Counted from the stretch's first letter, positions 43,966 to 56,757 are shown. The stretch: 64,000 nt of DNA from Paraescarpia echinospica (GCA_020002185.1 CM034534.1:33345170-33409169), one strand, 5' to 3'. The notes: a model not told the origin generated them from the letters alone. Program-made: numbers and translations.

Positions 43966-45860
43966 TGGTGTTTTAGATTTAAGCATGGTATTGCGTTGTG
44001 CTATACACATCAAGGACACTCATCAACACATGGAAAATCTGCCTGCTTACATTCGTGTGTGATTTCATTGTATGCTCAGTGACATTATTTTAATATCTCG
44101 TCCTTTTTCCAAACCACACAATTAATTATATTGCATGAATTGGCATCAGTTGTTTCATTTTAAGGCAATGCTAAACTGCTGACTGACCATAACTTGGGTA
44201 TAACTGGTGGCTATTACACCCAACAATATATATACCACTTGTGTTGCCTTCCTGAACAATACTCTAGAGGGCAGCCCAAACAAATTAGTTGGCCTCAGCC
44301 TGAAGATAAATTTGATCAGGCCTATGGGGTCTCTGAGTGGCTGTGTTGTTACATTTGGATATTTTCAAATTTACGTACTAGAAATTGAGCTACAATATAA
44401 AATTTTGTATAAAAATATTCAGAATAATGAGTGCAACTAAGGACAATAAATATCTCATCGATATATTTAATTTCGAAGAGGCCCGAGAGAAAACCTTGAA
44501 TAATATGTCGAAAAAGCCACTTCGGTTTCATCGTCGATATCACATGAAATTTAACATAGTTACCTTCATACATATTCAATATCCATGCATACTGTATCAC
44601 GTTGATCTGCATTCATTTATATGTTGCACAGGACATTATTGTAAAATTCACACATTCATGAACTAAACAGGTCTATAGTCCACCCCTAATTTTCGTATGA
44701 CCACTGCATGGCACCAATCGAACGGTTGATGGAGTACTTCATTTCACTTTCCTGGATGTAGTCAATATGATTTAAAACAATATCTATCAATGAATACGAG
44801 TGGCATGTTTGATCACATGCAGGACAACAATAATAACGTAACTTCTATTGCACCTAAATCCCTAGAAACCAAGCACAGAGGTGCATCAAGCAGAAAAGTT
44901 GGTCAATCTCAAAATTGATCAGCAGTATTCAAGTTGTCAACGGATGGATCGATATGCCAGATGCATTATTCAAAATAACAGATGACAAGCACCGAGTCAT
45001 CCCTTCTAGTCCAATAACGGCGTAGAATATGCAGTGGACAACAGGTTTAGTAGTAAACAGAAGTCATGGCTGATCAGATTGCATTTGAGTGAAGAGAACA
45101 AGCACATCTCTGATGATGATGATAATAATCTGAATATCGTTTTAGGGAGTGTGCGACATAACGCTTAAAAAGCCCAACCGGGCTTGTAATCTAAAAAAAA
45201 GTTGCGGGCCCGACGAAGGATCCCAGTAGTCAAATTGGGAATACAAAATGTTCGTGATTCTATGACTACTATTAATAATTATGATTTCTCTGAGGAGGGT
45301 TAATTTCGATCTTAAAACGATGCTTCCCTTAGCTGTGAACTCTGTCATTTGTGGGGAGTCTTGATCATTTTAACATAGCTGATAAATCTCCGTCACAAAG
45401 ATTTAACTCTGTCATTTGATGTTCAACGAACAAATAATTTGCGAAGCTTTTCGAATCATCCTCTGCACACCATTTCCAGAATATAATAGTACATTTAAAA
45501 TAATTCGATGACAACCATCTGGGTACCTGGAACTGACAGTTATAGTTTCTCCAAACGTTGATGGTAACTGCACAGATGATCCATCAACACGGCAAATTCG
45601 ACAAGACTGGCCAGTGAGAATGGTTAGAAATTATACATGTAGGCGATAAATGCCAAAAAATGTGGAGTTGTCTTGGCCGTTTCAGAATTAGCTCTAGTGT
45701 AATTTACTCTCGGCTTATAATTAGAGTGGCCATGTCACAATATGTTTTACAAAAATGTTCGAAAGAAAGTTGCTTCTGGTATATAGATCTATCAAATGGC
45801 TAACGGGTAGGGACAACACTACTTTTGGTATCCTAACAGCAAAGACATAATAAAGGGAAC
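43966..45860. other. Intergenic, no gene recognised
   Basis: AT-rich DNA with short open frames only (for example 44385-44666 and 44194-44388), none with a recognisable motif. Parts of 44650-45100 may be very old LINE sequence, but I could not support it. Confidence 0.4.
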
Positions 45861-46029
45861 CAAAAGGCAACTGTTTGGTGTTAATTATGCACCTACAAAC
45901 TAACCATTTGGAACTTGTAACGTCAGTGGTTTATTCAGAGTGTAGCCTCAAGGTGGAATATTCCATTGTAACCTCCAATAACCTGGATGCTGACATCTTG
46001 CTCTTGACTCGGACGTTTGACAATAATAT

Positions 46030-46315
46030 TTGGGGAAATAATACAGGTAAAAACTAATATTTCATGACAACCAATAATGTTAAATATTCACTAGACACCA
46101 CAGAAAAGCAAACAGACTTAGGTGTAATTATTGTTTTAAAGATTTTCTTTGATGATCACAAAAGTCAACTAGTTAATAAAGCAACAAGAATGACAAAAAT
46201 AATCAGAAGAAACAAAATAGCCATAGAAAATATCCAGAAAAGAGCCACAAAAGAACTATCCAGTATGTGTATTGATTCTGAAGATGGTCAACGAGGAATG
46301 GAATGGATTCGGTGA
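46030..46315 (+). mobile_element. CR1/Jockey-like LINE fragment, decayed
   Basis: Reads TTEKQTDLGVIIVLKIFFDD, SQLVNKATRMTKIIRRNK and IENIQKRATKELSSM. These are the C-terminal blocks DLGVII..., NKA...IRRN and VQ.RATK of CR1-type polymerases, with the part between IRRN and IQKRATK missing. A pseudogene remnant related to, but different from, the copy in intron 8. Confidence 0.6.
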
Positions 46316-46676
46316 TCAGAATTATCTTAAGGTAAGTTAACACGCGAGCAGCAAGCGAAATTTCCAACACGTCAATTATTTTCAAAGACCTGGGGCAGCA
46401 TGGGTTAGTTGTCAAAACGTCATGGAATATAGTTCGGTGGAATCTTACAAGGTCGATCGATTTGCAATTAAACGTGATTGTGCAATATGCCATTATTGTT
46501 TCGCGTGCTGTTGCAGCAATACTAATGAAGAATAAAAAGCTGTATGTTCCGTTTCATTGTGAATAGACCAGTAGTGAAACAGCAGATGCATCAATGATTG
46601 AGTGGGCGTGGTTGCGGCCAGATCTTTGTCCAGCCTTAGGCCTATTCGCAAACTCCGGGCCTTTTTGCAAACGATA

Positions 46677-46975
46677 TTAAAGGGAATAAAAACATCTAAT
46701 GCTTGAATTCATATTATATTACATCCTGCTATCTATTTTCATGTCCACCAAGCCAAAAAAATCAATGAATTAGAAATTCCATATTTTATGCTGTGCAGCC
46801 GGACATTTTCGAATATGCATATTTTTGGCGTGCTTTTTGGGATGCCGAGATGTGACGTCACATATGACCGACACCAAACCATTGATTTTCTTGACACTTT
46901 GTTTGTTTATGTTTTCACGAAGTAATATAAACCAAATAATTTGTATACTATGATGCACTGTTCGTAAATGTTGTT
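46677..46975. repeat. Dispersed repeat, left copy of an inverted pair
   Basis: About 46677-46870 is the inverted counterpart of 49323-49515 (shared ccggacattttcgaatatgc and its complement). Adjacent 46868-46930 (accaaaccattgattttctt) is inverted again at 50540-50575. Confidence 0.7.
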
Positions 46976-47039
46976 TTAATTTTTGTAGTAATTATTTATT
47001 CGCTACAAAAATTTAAATACGGGAATTATATACCGATGT

Positions 47040-47180
47040 TTCAAAATTTTATTTATCCAAACAAATATAATGTAATGGATATATAATTTATTAATTGTAT
47101 TTATATATTGTACGGTAATATATTGTAATTATATATGTGAAAACAAATGGTGATCTGTCTGGATAAATAAAATACAAGTG
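47040..47180. mobile_element. Small palindromic MITE-like element
   Basis: Bounded by ttttatttatccaaacaa and, inverted, ctgtctggataaataaaat, with an AT-rich core containing tattgtacggtaatatattg. A second, inverted and interrupted copy lies at about 50320-50490. Confidence 0.6.
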
Positions 47181-47185
47181 GAAAA

Positions 47186-47445
47186 CAGATTTTAGCTAAT
47201 GCCTTGTTTTTATTTTCTTTAACCTCTAAGAAGGCAGCACGGATGAACTCCAATATCTTGTAAAGCGAGGGCCGAACATGGTAATTGAGAATAAAACGTT
47301 ATTGATCACTGCAACCCTGTACTAACACCAAAAGCATTGGTGTCATACAGGCAGACAAACATGTCACGCAGGCACACAAACATGTGACGCAAATGACGAC
47401 TAAATTAAAGGAAATAAAAACAAGGCATTAGCTAAAATCCATTTT
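47186..47445. mobile_element. Element with ~40-bp inverted ends
   Basis: Left gattttagctaatgccttgt (47192-) and, inverted, the same word at 47400-47440, with the adjacent tttttatttcctttaa also shared. The ~260-bp unit is non-coding. Confidence 0.55.
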
Positions 47446-47552
47446 CCATGTGTACACAAAGTTTAATATTTTATGTAACATTCGAGAACATTAAAAAATA
47501 TATTTGTAGCATAAATTCGATTTTAAACCCGTCTGTGTAGCGATTCCCGCGG

Positions 47553-48797
47553 AAAATAAAAATTTAATGAGCTCTTTGTGTGGGGTTGGAGTTATTTGGG
47601 TGGTTTCTGAGCCCCACATTTATTCTGCTTAGATAGTTAATCATTGGCAATCCCCATTGACAGACATGTATGACTCCTCTACGCTTGTAAGGGGATTTGC
47701 CTTTTTTATCTAGGCCAACGGCAATGCCCATTGTCATGTCTATACATTACTTTACTAGATGCAATTAAAGGGCATTGCCATTATCCAACCACACCGTGTG
47801 TGTGTCTATCTCTTGCTACATAAACCAAGCAATGCACAGCAGACTCCAATACACGTCACATCCTACAACTACACTCAAGTTGAGGGTTGGGAGCGGTGAG
47901 TAAAATAAGGATTTAATCCAGCATGGATTAAATACATTTTACACACAGCACCAGCCAGGATGTAAACATTGCCAGTCACAGCTGGACATTGTGAACTTAG
48001 ATGAGGCCTCAGCTAAGCTGGATAGAGTTACCTCTAGGGAATGCGACAGATAAGCCCTACATCTCTATATGGTAGTGTCCAGGCTGCGACTAAGAGAGAG
48101 CCAATCACTGCCTGGCATATTATTTGGGTAGGTTTCAGTGAAATTCCTCTGTCGCCAGAGGAAGTTTGTTCTGCCAGCGCAGCCCGTTTTTTCCGTTTTA
48201 CCCACCCTCCTCCCCAGCTACTCCAGCTTAGCTATACCTCGATCTACATTACTAAATGTAGTTCAATTGTGAACCATTGTGCACAGAAAGGTAGTTCACA
48301 AAGTTTTTCATTTTTTGACGCTTTTCCCTGTTTTAGTTTGGTACACGAGGTTTGCATTAATGCATTTTCCTCAACTGAATGTTAGATAGTGTACGCAGGG
48401 TTTTTAGTGCGGGTACTTTTCGAAGTACATTTTGTGTGGCGGTTCAGCCCTGCCTTTCTGTGTTGTGTTGGTGGGTGGTTTCTGAGCCCCACATTTATTC
48501 TGCTTAGATAGTTAATCATTGGCAATCCCCATTGACAGACATGTATGACTCCTCTACGCTTGTAAGGGGATTTGCCTTTTTTATCTAGGCCAACGGCAAT
48601 GCCCATTGTCATGTCTATACATTACTTTACTAGATGCAATTAAAGGGCATTGCCATTATCCAACCACACCGTGTGTGTGTCTATCTCTCGCTACATAAAC
48701 CAAGCAATGCACAGCAGACTCCAATACACGTCACATCCTACAACTACACTCAAGTTGAGGGTTGGGAGCGGTGAGTAAAATAAAAATTTAATGAGCT
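47553..48797. mobile_element. 1.2-kb unit with ~300-bp direct repeats and 21-bp flanking repeats
   Basis: Two nearly identical ~300-bp direct repeats (about 47590-47905 and 48471-48781) contain gggtggtttctgagcccc, a promoter-like ctacataaaccaagcaatgc and gggttgggagcggtgagtaa. They surround ~570 bp. Outside, aaaataaaaatttaatgagc (+t) occurs at 47553-47573 and 48777-48797. It could be a small LTR element, but the flanking repeat is too long for an LTR target site and no tRNA primer site or polypurine tract was seen. Confidence 0.5.
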
Positions 48798-48872
48798 AGG
48801 CGATCACGTGGTATCGTAACGTCACATATGGCCCACACTCGCAGCAGGCCCGTTTGCAAAATAAATGTCAAG

Positions 48873-48910
48873 GATCCATCGCGTTTACCAACTGAGCTAG
48901 CAGGACCGAC
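48873..48910 (-). repeat. tRNA-like 5' half, SINE head or tRNA relic
   Basis: On the minus strand ggtcctgctagctcagttgg carries a typical acceptor strand plus A box. No B box or 3' half follows, so it is not a working tRNA gene. A stray B-box-like ggttcaagcc lies on the minus strand near 50580. Confidence 0.4.
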
Positions 48911-49322
48911 ATAAATTCGCTGACTGATTTAAGTTATGATAAATTGTACAACTCCTCCTTCATACATCGATATTCTAGTGATATTATGAGATTATACACG
49001 TTACTTTCTGTAGCTGGATACGATATATGTTTGCTATTTATGTTTATTGGTGTAGATTATCTCCCGTTGGTTGCATCCGATAAAATTATTCTAAAAACGA
49101 GCCCAACGAAAGGTGACGAAACCTAGTCGACTTCATTGTTTTGAATAACATTTGATTCATGTGGAACCGTAATATAACTGCTTGTTCCTCTATGATGACT
49201 AGTGTTTGTATTACATCGGAATATCTCACAATAACTCATTTTGACGCTCGTTTCGACCCGAAAGCTATCCTTGCAAACATGCTTTGCATGCATGGAAAGG
49301 GTCGGCCTGATGCGAGTATGGG

Positions 49323-49515
49323 TCATATGTGACGTCACATCTCGGCAAAAAAAGCGCGCAAAAAATATGCATATTCGAAAATGTCCGGCTGCACAGCATA
49401 AAATGTGGAATTTCTAATTCATTGAATTTTTTTGGCTTGGTGGACGTGGGAATAGATAGCAGGATGTAACATAATACGAATTAAAGAAAATTATGTTTTT
49501 ATTCCCTTTTAATTT
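49323..49515. repeat. Dispersed repeat, right copy of an inverted pair
   Basis: Inverted copy of 46677-46870 at high identity, starting ggtcatatgtgacgtcacat and ending near attcccttttaa. Confidence 0.7.
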
Positions 49516-50319
49516 TTTTCGATGATTTAAACAAATGTACATGTTTCGTATTAAACCGACTTCAAATATTGTAGTTATTTATAATATTGAAACAATGTAA
49601 ATTTGGATACAAAGGAACGGCATTTGCAATAAGCTAAAGTTTAAAAAAGCTTCAAGTTGTCGTCTCATCCAATGTATACAAATAAATTATATATTTTGTA
49701 CAAAGGATATCCGGACGGAAACAATTTAACAAATACAATTTGAGCGGTAGAAGAGGTACATGTAAAAATTATGTCATGTTACAATATATTTGTATACATA
49801 TGTGTAACCGTATATGTCATCAGCCATCGTTACATCTACTGAGCACAAAAAGGAATGCGTTTAATACAATACATATGGCTGCCTAAGTCTCGTTTCCGGC
49901 GTACGCATGCTCATTACAGCATCTTTATAATGTATACCGCAATTGCATCGCGCACCGCATCACGTATCGCAACGCGCATCGTGCCAACAAAGGCTGTAAT
50001 TCTTACGAAAGCTCAGGTCACTCAGTGTCAACACACATGTACTTCAAACCTTGTATAGATGCTATATCAAAAGCTATATTACATTTGAGTTCCTTGTGTG
50101 GTGCGGTGGTCTGAGTATTGTGCATCGCAAAACTCTGGCCGCCGCTTTCAACTCCCTCACTGTAATTACTGAATCACAGTCGAAACTCATTTGTTCCCTC
50201 ATCAATTAGATGATATTCATTAATGAATGAGTAACTGTCCTTCGTTCCCTCCATCTCTGCCAGTCTGACACTGAGCCAGCCTGAGATGATTTGTGAGATT
50301 ATTTAACTTTTGTAACTTA

Positions 50320-50580
50320 TTTAATATCTAATTACAATATATTACCGTACAATATATTGTGAGATCACAGTGGCGAGCTCTGGTGGCGGCCTTATGCGCA
50401 ACTCCGCGCGAAGAGGTCTAAGTAAGTACAGGTATATATATAATTAATAAATTATATATCCATTACATTATATCTGTCTGGATAAATAAAAGATAGAAAC
50501 ATAGTTATATATAAGTTATAATACTTCTTGAACACATAAACAAAAAAGTGTCAAGAAAATCAATGGTTTGGTGTCAGGCT
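50320..50580. repeat. Inverted, interrupted copy of the 46.87-47.13 kb repeat
   Basis: Shares caatatattaccgtacaata, aataaattatatatccatt and atcaatggtttggtgtc, in the opposite order and strand to 46868-47130, with about 80 inserted bases near 50361-50440. Confidence 0.6.
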
Positions 50581-50599
50581 TGAACCGGCGTCGCCCGAT

Positions 50600-52570
50600 T
50601 GTAAAAAGAATGACACGACATTATTGTGCATCACGCTATTTTCACCGTAAAATGCGAAAGGAGAACCTATCAATACTATTGAATTCATGTAAGAGATGCC
50701 AATATCGAAGGATTTGATAATATCATGAAATAAGGAACAAAATAAGTTTCAGGCTGAAAAGTTAGGGAGCGGTCATTATATAAGTTGGAGTTTTTTGGTC
50801 ACCCCCAAGGAGGATGCAGTCGGAGGGTTTGGGGTAACTTATGTGCGGATACAGTTAGGGATTTTAGTGAGCCTCTAGAGTGATGCAGTTGGATTTTTGG
50901 TGAGCCTCCAGTTGGAGAGTTTTGGTGATATATTCATCACGTTCCGACAGATATGTAGAATGTCAACAACATGATTATTATCACATTAAAAAATTTAAAT
51001 ATGCTGTTAGCAACATTACAAACTATACAAAGTTAATAAACACATTATGCAGTTAATTAACAGTAACATCAATCATATGTAATGCATATAATAATTAACT
51101 ACACAAATGTCTATGAACATACAACTGGGAGCCTTGCTACGAAAACTGGTTATTGTCTTGGATTTGGACCAATTTCTGGTAGTCTTCATGGCATATTTTC
51201 AAATTTAGCGCTATTATGAATTATTCCTCCACCGTACTAGCATGCACAGCACCCCGAAAAACGCTTGGAAAATAAGTGAAACTATTAACATGATCAGATC
51301 TGAATTGATTTTCTCCCCTTTTAAGCGGTTTGGGCTCGTCTGAGAAGTTTGCAGCAAGTGACGCCATTAGCCATATTCGAATAAAATTTAGCGATGATAG
51401 CGGTTTGTTTTCAATGGGTAAACCCCCCTACAAAATGTTTTTTTAATTAATTGTGAACTAACATGGATCATATCCATAAATTTTCAGGAAGAGGTCCCCG
51501 GGAGTACGAATGGTTTTTCTCAACAACATATATTTTTAGAATATCTTATTATTATCTATAGTTGCATTCTTCTTGCAGCTTTTAGAAATCGATAAACCTG
51601 TATGTGTGGATAACAACATTATTATTACAATCGTGAAAAAACAACCCCAAATCATTTTTTAAACTAGCCAATTGCACCTCGGCTTGAGGCTCACCATCGT
51701 CTAACGTGAAATAGTGTGTGCTTAGCCTTAACTATTAGTTTTATTTAGTCTCTGTTGGAAAAAAATGATGTCGTGCTCCGTCGTAAAATATGGTTTTGCG
51801 CCGTCACATTTGAAAGTTCTGTGTCGGCGAAACCAATTGTGCGCGTCACTGGAGGAGATGCTAAATGCAGATCGTGACTTAATCCATTTCTTTGAATTAA
51901 AATCTCTACAAAACCAATATTATTTATACCCGATTTATATAATGTCCATGCCAATTCTGCAATTCTTTGTGAAATTAATGCCATTCAAAACATCATTTGT
52001 CTGATTTTGACCGATCTGTCAGTCAGACTGACAGCGCGTCACCTGAGCCAGATGCAGATCACCATTTCTTATATTTCTCTGAATTTAAATCACTACAGAA
52101 ACAGTATTATATGTTCTGACTTTTAGATATGATATTATCACTGCTTTCGCTTGGGCTTGGCGGGGCTTATGGCAGTTATGCCATTATTTATGGTTATGCT
52201 TTTATTTAGACTTAGAAATAGCATAAATGCCATTATGTAATAATTTTAATTAATTGTTGTTAGTTAGACCTATACCCATTAAATCAACAATTTGTTAGAC
52301 AATTTGTTTTTGAGGTAACATACGTAAATTATTCGACTTAAGTTGTTTAAAAACGTATTTCATAACAAACAGTCACTGCACAAAATTTCTAAAGCATGTA
52401 GTAATATAAACCATTAAATACCTTGATCAGTTGTAGCATCATTCATTTTATTGTGTGACAACACGCAACACATTAAACACCACAGTTATACCTCTCAAGT
52501 ATCACAATTATTATGAATTTATGTGTGACATAATGCATTATTATATAATTTCACACTGCTCTCTTGCAGT
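50600..52570. other. Intergenic, little recognised
   Basis: AT-rich. A diverged ~90-bp duplication is visible (51860-51945 and 52045-52125; atgcagatc..., tttgaattaaaatctctaca-like). No gene recognised. Confidence 0.4.
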
Positions 52571-52594
52571 AACAGAGGCAGGGATATGAAAATC

Positions 52595-53401
52595 TTACGC
52601 TGACATGTGTCTGACAGTTAACTGTGAAGGTACCGAGCCATAGAGTCGTCTGAATATGACACCCATCTCCTGCCTGGCAACATATAATCTGGCAACGTTT
52701 GTGTGCAAGAGGTGTCGGGGAGAGGTACCACCTGCAGAGGCAACGGAAGAGATGGAGAGACATACAACAGAGTAGACAACTTCTGCTACCTGCGCGACAT
52801 GCTGAGTGCGAAGGGTGGGATGGATGCAGCGATAACAGCGAGAGTGGGGTGTGCCTGGCAGAAATTCAGGGAGTAACACCCTTCCTGACTTCCAAAGCGC
52901 CCCCTTGAAAAGATGAAGGGCCAGGTGTACACAGCTTGTGTCAGAAGTTGCCTGTTGTATGGTTGCGAGACATGGGCCATGAGGACCTATCACGACACGA
53001 GGATGGAAAGGGTTGAGTCTTGAGATGAGGATGGTAAGATGGATGTGTGGCGCATCACTCAGCGATAGACAGCCCAGTGCAGAGCTTAGAAGAAGAGTAG
53101 GGGTGGAGGCGATTGGGGATGTGATCAGAAGAAGCAGGCTGAGGTGGTATGGGCATGTAGAGCGAAAGGACGACGCGGACTGGGTGAAGGGCTGTACAAA
53201 GTTACTGGTGGAGGGGACAGCTCTCGTCGGCAGGCCAAGGAAGACCTGGTAGAACTCCGTGTCTGCAGACTTGAGTCTGATGGGTATCGACCCATGGGAT
53301 GCACGGGACCGTGTCAAGTGGAAGAGGGCAACTGGAAGAAAGGCGAACCCAGCAGAGCCTGGAAACACCGCCTCTAAACTACAACGATGATGATGATTAT
53401 A
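52595..53401 (+). mobile_element. RTE-like LINE, 3' fragment
   Basis: Encodes, over several broken frames, DGETYNRVDNFCYLRDMLSA, ACVRSCLLYGCETWAM, MRMVRWMCGASLSD, RRVGVEAIGDVIRRSRLRW and YGHVERKDDADWVKG, and ends VGRPRKTW. This is the well-known C-terminal region of RTE-like LINE polymerases in invertebrates. The sequence ends in gatgatgatgattat (53384-), like the simple-repeat tail of RTE elements. Stops and frameshifts show it is dead. The 278-codon minus-strand frame opposite is a shadow. Confidence 0.75.
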
Positions 53402-53859
53402 TATCTGATATCTACATTGAACAGTGTCCATTTAACATGACACAAACATTACTTATAGACACCATGTTGGAGAACACAACGTTATTTTGCAAGTTACTGA
53501 AATATGAACCTTGCTGCACAGATCTTGCAGCCTACTGGCATTAAATTATGAGACAATCAACTTCCAATATTACAAAAAAGACTGTATTATGAGCAGAGCA
53601 GACTTCTTCATGGCTTGACTCCCATGGCCTATGGGGAGTAACGCAAAAAGCAATCTTGCATTTGGCGCATTTTAATTCATCGATGGAATACAGTAACTTC
53701 ATAAAATTCATGTTAAAATGCGGAACATTACATTGTGAAGCATTGACAACTGATTACTGGTTTGTACAAAGCATGCAGCATTAATCCAATCTGTCATGAC
53801 ACAGTCACTCATAGACACAGTGAACTAGGAATATGAATGATGTATTTCATTATCATGTA

Positions 53860-54430
53860 TTGATCTGTTGAGTTTGTGTGTTATTTAGCCAATATTTACT
53901 TATTAATACAGTTATTGTTAATGCTATATAACTGGTTAATGTATATTTATTATAATGTTTAATGTGGTTGTAAACATTGCATAAATTATATAACTGTCTT
54001 AATAATTTGGACATTTTAGCCTTTTATCAAAACGTAGCGGTCAGTCGTTAGAGTGCTAACATTAGCTAATATTAAATTTTATTAATTATGTTACTGTTAA
54101 TGTGAAATGACTGGTTAATGTATATTTATTACCATAATTAATGTGATTTAGTGCTTTAATAAATTATACAAATATCTTCATAATCATGGACATTATGGTC
54201 TTTTACTGAAATGTGTCGGTCTGTCGAGGTTGCGCACTAATTACCCAATATTAATTAATTAAATTATTAATGTTACATTATTTGTTAAGGCAGATATATT
54301 GCCATTATTAATGTCATTATACACATTGCATAATATGTATAAATATCTTCATAATCATGGGCATTATGGCCTTTAATTGGAATGTGTTGGTCTGTTGAGT
54401 TTGCATGCTACATTACTAAAATGAACTAAT
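53860..54430. repeat. ~175-bp AT-rich tandem repeat, about 3 units
   Basis: Three diverged units, each with ggttaatgtatatttatta-type, ataatcatggacattatgg-type and gtgtcggtctgtcgag-type words. Satellite-like, no coding capacity. Confidence 0.7.
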
Positions 54431-55270
54431 TAATTGCATTTATTTGATTATAATTAGTAATAAAATATTAAATATTGTAAATTTATTACTCTAGTCAATG
54501 TGTTTGAAAACCATGAAAACAGTATTTAAATAGCTATATAAACAAAAGTTATGAAATTTTAAAGTAAATATTTATCCGCAGAAAACACAAAAATTAGTCC
54601 ATTTTGCAATTGTGAGAGATACACAAAAATTACGCTGTTTTACTGTCTTAAAATCTTAATCTTAATAAATAATCCATAAATTCCCAGAAGGGACAACACA
54701 TGGATGGTAGATGAGAGGCAATACGTTCAGGGTAGCGGCTCTAGCCTACTCCGAAATGACGTACTGGAGCAGGCCGCAAGAATATTGCTGGATAATTTAT
54801 TCCAATCTGGTATAGTTCTTAAAATTACAGATTTAGACAAAATGGTTTATTACAACTAGGTCTACTTAATTTATGATTAAATAACATATTCCCATCTTGA
54901 CCCATCAATAATCCTGCCCTTGTAGCTCTATTAATGGTACCTTAATAAAATAAACAGTTGTTCCCAATGTTCTAGCATGATATTAATTTTTTTGAAATGC
55001 CTTTATTAATTTTTATTTTATTTTGAAAAGGGTGTAGGCTGTAGCATAGCCATAGACCATAGACATAGTCTAAGACATAGTCATAGACGTCATAGTGCAT
55101 ACTAATATTCTCAACGCACGATGTCGATGGGGTCGATGCACATGTATAATAAGTCATAGATCTACACAATGTATAGCGATACAAAGGCGGTGCCTACACT
55201 AGACATCTTACTCTAAAAACATCACTCAATGCATAACTCGCTTTCCGACAATGTTCTTAATATTTGCTAA
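54431..55270. other. Intergenic, nothing recognised
   Basis: AT-rich; a small irregular catagac/catagtc repeat lies at 55040-55100. Confidence 0.5.
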
Positions 55271-55279
55271 ATATTCAAC

Positions 55280-55830
55280 ATTCGACTTCGCAAATGGGCG
55301 CCCAACAAAATCCAAACGTACATACGCGCGCATCCGTGTTTATTTTTAGACGGACCAATAATCAGCAAATGGGGCGTGGCTTAAAAGCGCCTGTTATTTT
55401 TTTCATAAATGAACTAGCCAAAGACGCCGCCGGATGTGTTTTCTGTCTGCTTGTCATTTGGCGAGCGTTTTGAATGCGTTTACTTTAGAATTAGACTATA
55501 GTGGCTGCGATTATAGTTCGTTGGTGATTAGATTTAGAGTTTGTAGTGGCTTAACGAAGTAAGAGGGATCATGAATGTTGTCGGTGTCGCCGGCGGCACC
55601 GACGCCGAGCACACCAGCGATACAAGCGGAACGCTTAGGACGTCTGAAGTCGCCAAATTGCCGACGGTGCATGTGCGGCCGATGTCTTCCTCGAGCTACA
55701 AGGAAGGTTTGGACTGGTTGCAGCTTGTTATTAATGTATGGTCGTGGCTATGCGTACGAACATGCGCACGTGCGGCAGTTCGACAACAATTTGGGGCACT
55801 TGTGAGTTGTGTCGAATCTTATCATTATTA
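55280..55830 (+). other. CpG-rich segment, possible promoter and first exon
   Basis: This stretch is richer in CpG than its surroundings (cgcgcgcatccg, gacgccgccggatg, tcggtgtcgccggcgg). Two overlapping ATG frames start at 55571 (86 codons) and 55575 (76 codons); the second contains NCRRCMCGRC, a Cys cluster. A GTGAGT donor-like site follows at about 55801. No downstream exon could be joined, so this may be an untranslated or first exon of an unseen gene. Confidence 0.3.
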
Positions 55831-56522
55831 GGGAGGTCGGTGAAAATGCAATAATTCATCAGATTGGCAATTGTGATACACCATTGGCATTGGAAAGGTC
55901 TATTTAAGAGATATACAGCCATGCCGGTTTTAACTCTCTGTGAATACAATTGGCGAAGTTATGGACAATTATGTAAAGGTCATTGAATAAATTTGTGTGA
56001 CAGTTTTTTTTATCTGAAGGAAATGTGAAAATATAATCTTGTAGGCCCTACAATACAAAAATCTTAACTAAGACTTGATATTTTATGTATTTCCTTTAAA
56101 TATCATTTACAAAAGGAATTTTACATAACATTATGTTAATTAACTAAGCAACTAACCTTTCGGAAAAGCTTACAAAAGTATCTCCAGGTCACCACTTTCA
56201 AATCGTCATCCAGCATATATATGTGTACACAATATATCTGGCTCATTGTCATACACCACACTGAACCAGCTTGGAAAGCCTGTTACCCATAGGTTGAAGG
56301 TTATGCTTTAATGGTTTCCATTATGTGGATATCAACAAAATCTGACATATTTTAGAAGTGGCAGGTATACCAGCAAAATCAAATGGACGTTAATGAGTAC
56401 GTGCATGTCATGTATGCAAAGTTAGTAAAGTGTGTGAGAGAGTATAAGCATAGCCAAATATTGCATGCATTGATGTAAACATTCTGCTTTGGCCTTGCAC
56501 CATATAATTATGTAAACATATG

Positions 56523-56565
56523 TAGGTTTGTGTGTGTGTCCGCATGTGTGCGTGTGTGTGTGAAC
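56523..56565. repeat. GT microsatellite
   Basis: Irregular GT run. The flanking 55830-56640 is AT-rich intergenic DNA with no gene recognised. Confidence 0.8.
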
Positions 56566-56670
56566 TTTAAAGTGAGAAGGATAGCCAACTACTGCAAGCA
56601 ACAATAAGCATTCCGCTACACAGCATGCATGTACAACATTATATATATATATACATAAACATATATATAT

Positions 56671-56757
56671 ATTACATCAGATAATTCAAAGTTGCATAGC
56701 AATATATATAATATATATATACATATTGCTATGCAACTTTGAATTATCTGATGTAAT
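56671..56757. repeat. 35-bp perfect inverted repeat with AT loop
   Basis: Left arm 56671-56705 and right arm 56723-56757 are exact reverse complements (arm core gataattcaaagttgcatag), separated by 17 bases of AT. It could form a long hairpin or cruciform. The left side is bordered by further (AT)n. Confidence 0.9.

Noticed and set aside
48041..48385. 114-codon open frame between the direct repeats
   Set aside because: No recognisable motif, composition like non-coding DNA, and the frame is not bounded by splice or poly(A) signals.
47590..48781. Definite LTR retrotransposon
   Set aside because: No primer-binding site, polypurine tract or coding region, and the flanking duplication is 21 bp; kept only as an unclassified unit.
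52595..53431. 278-codon minus frame
   Set aside because: Antisense of an RTE-like LINE fragment whose plus-strand blocks are recognisable; no independent protein motif.
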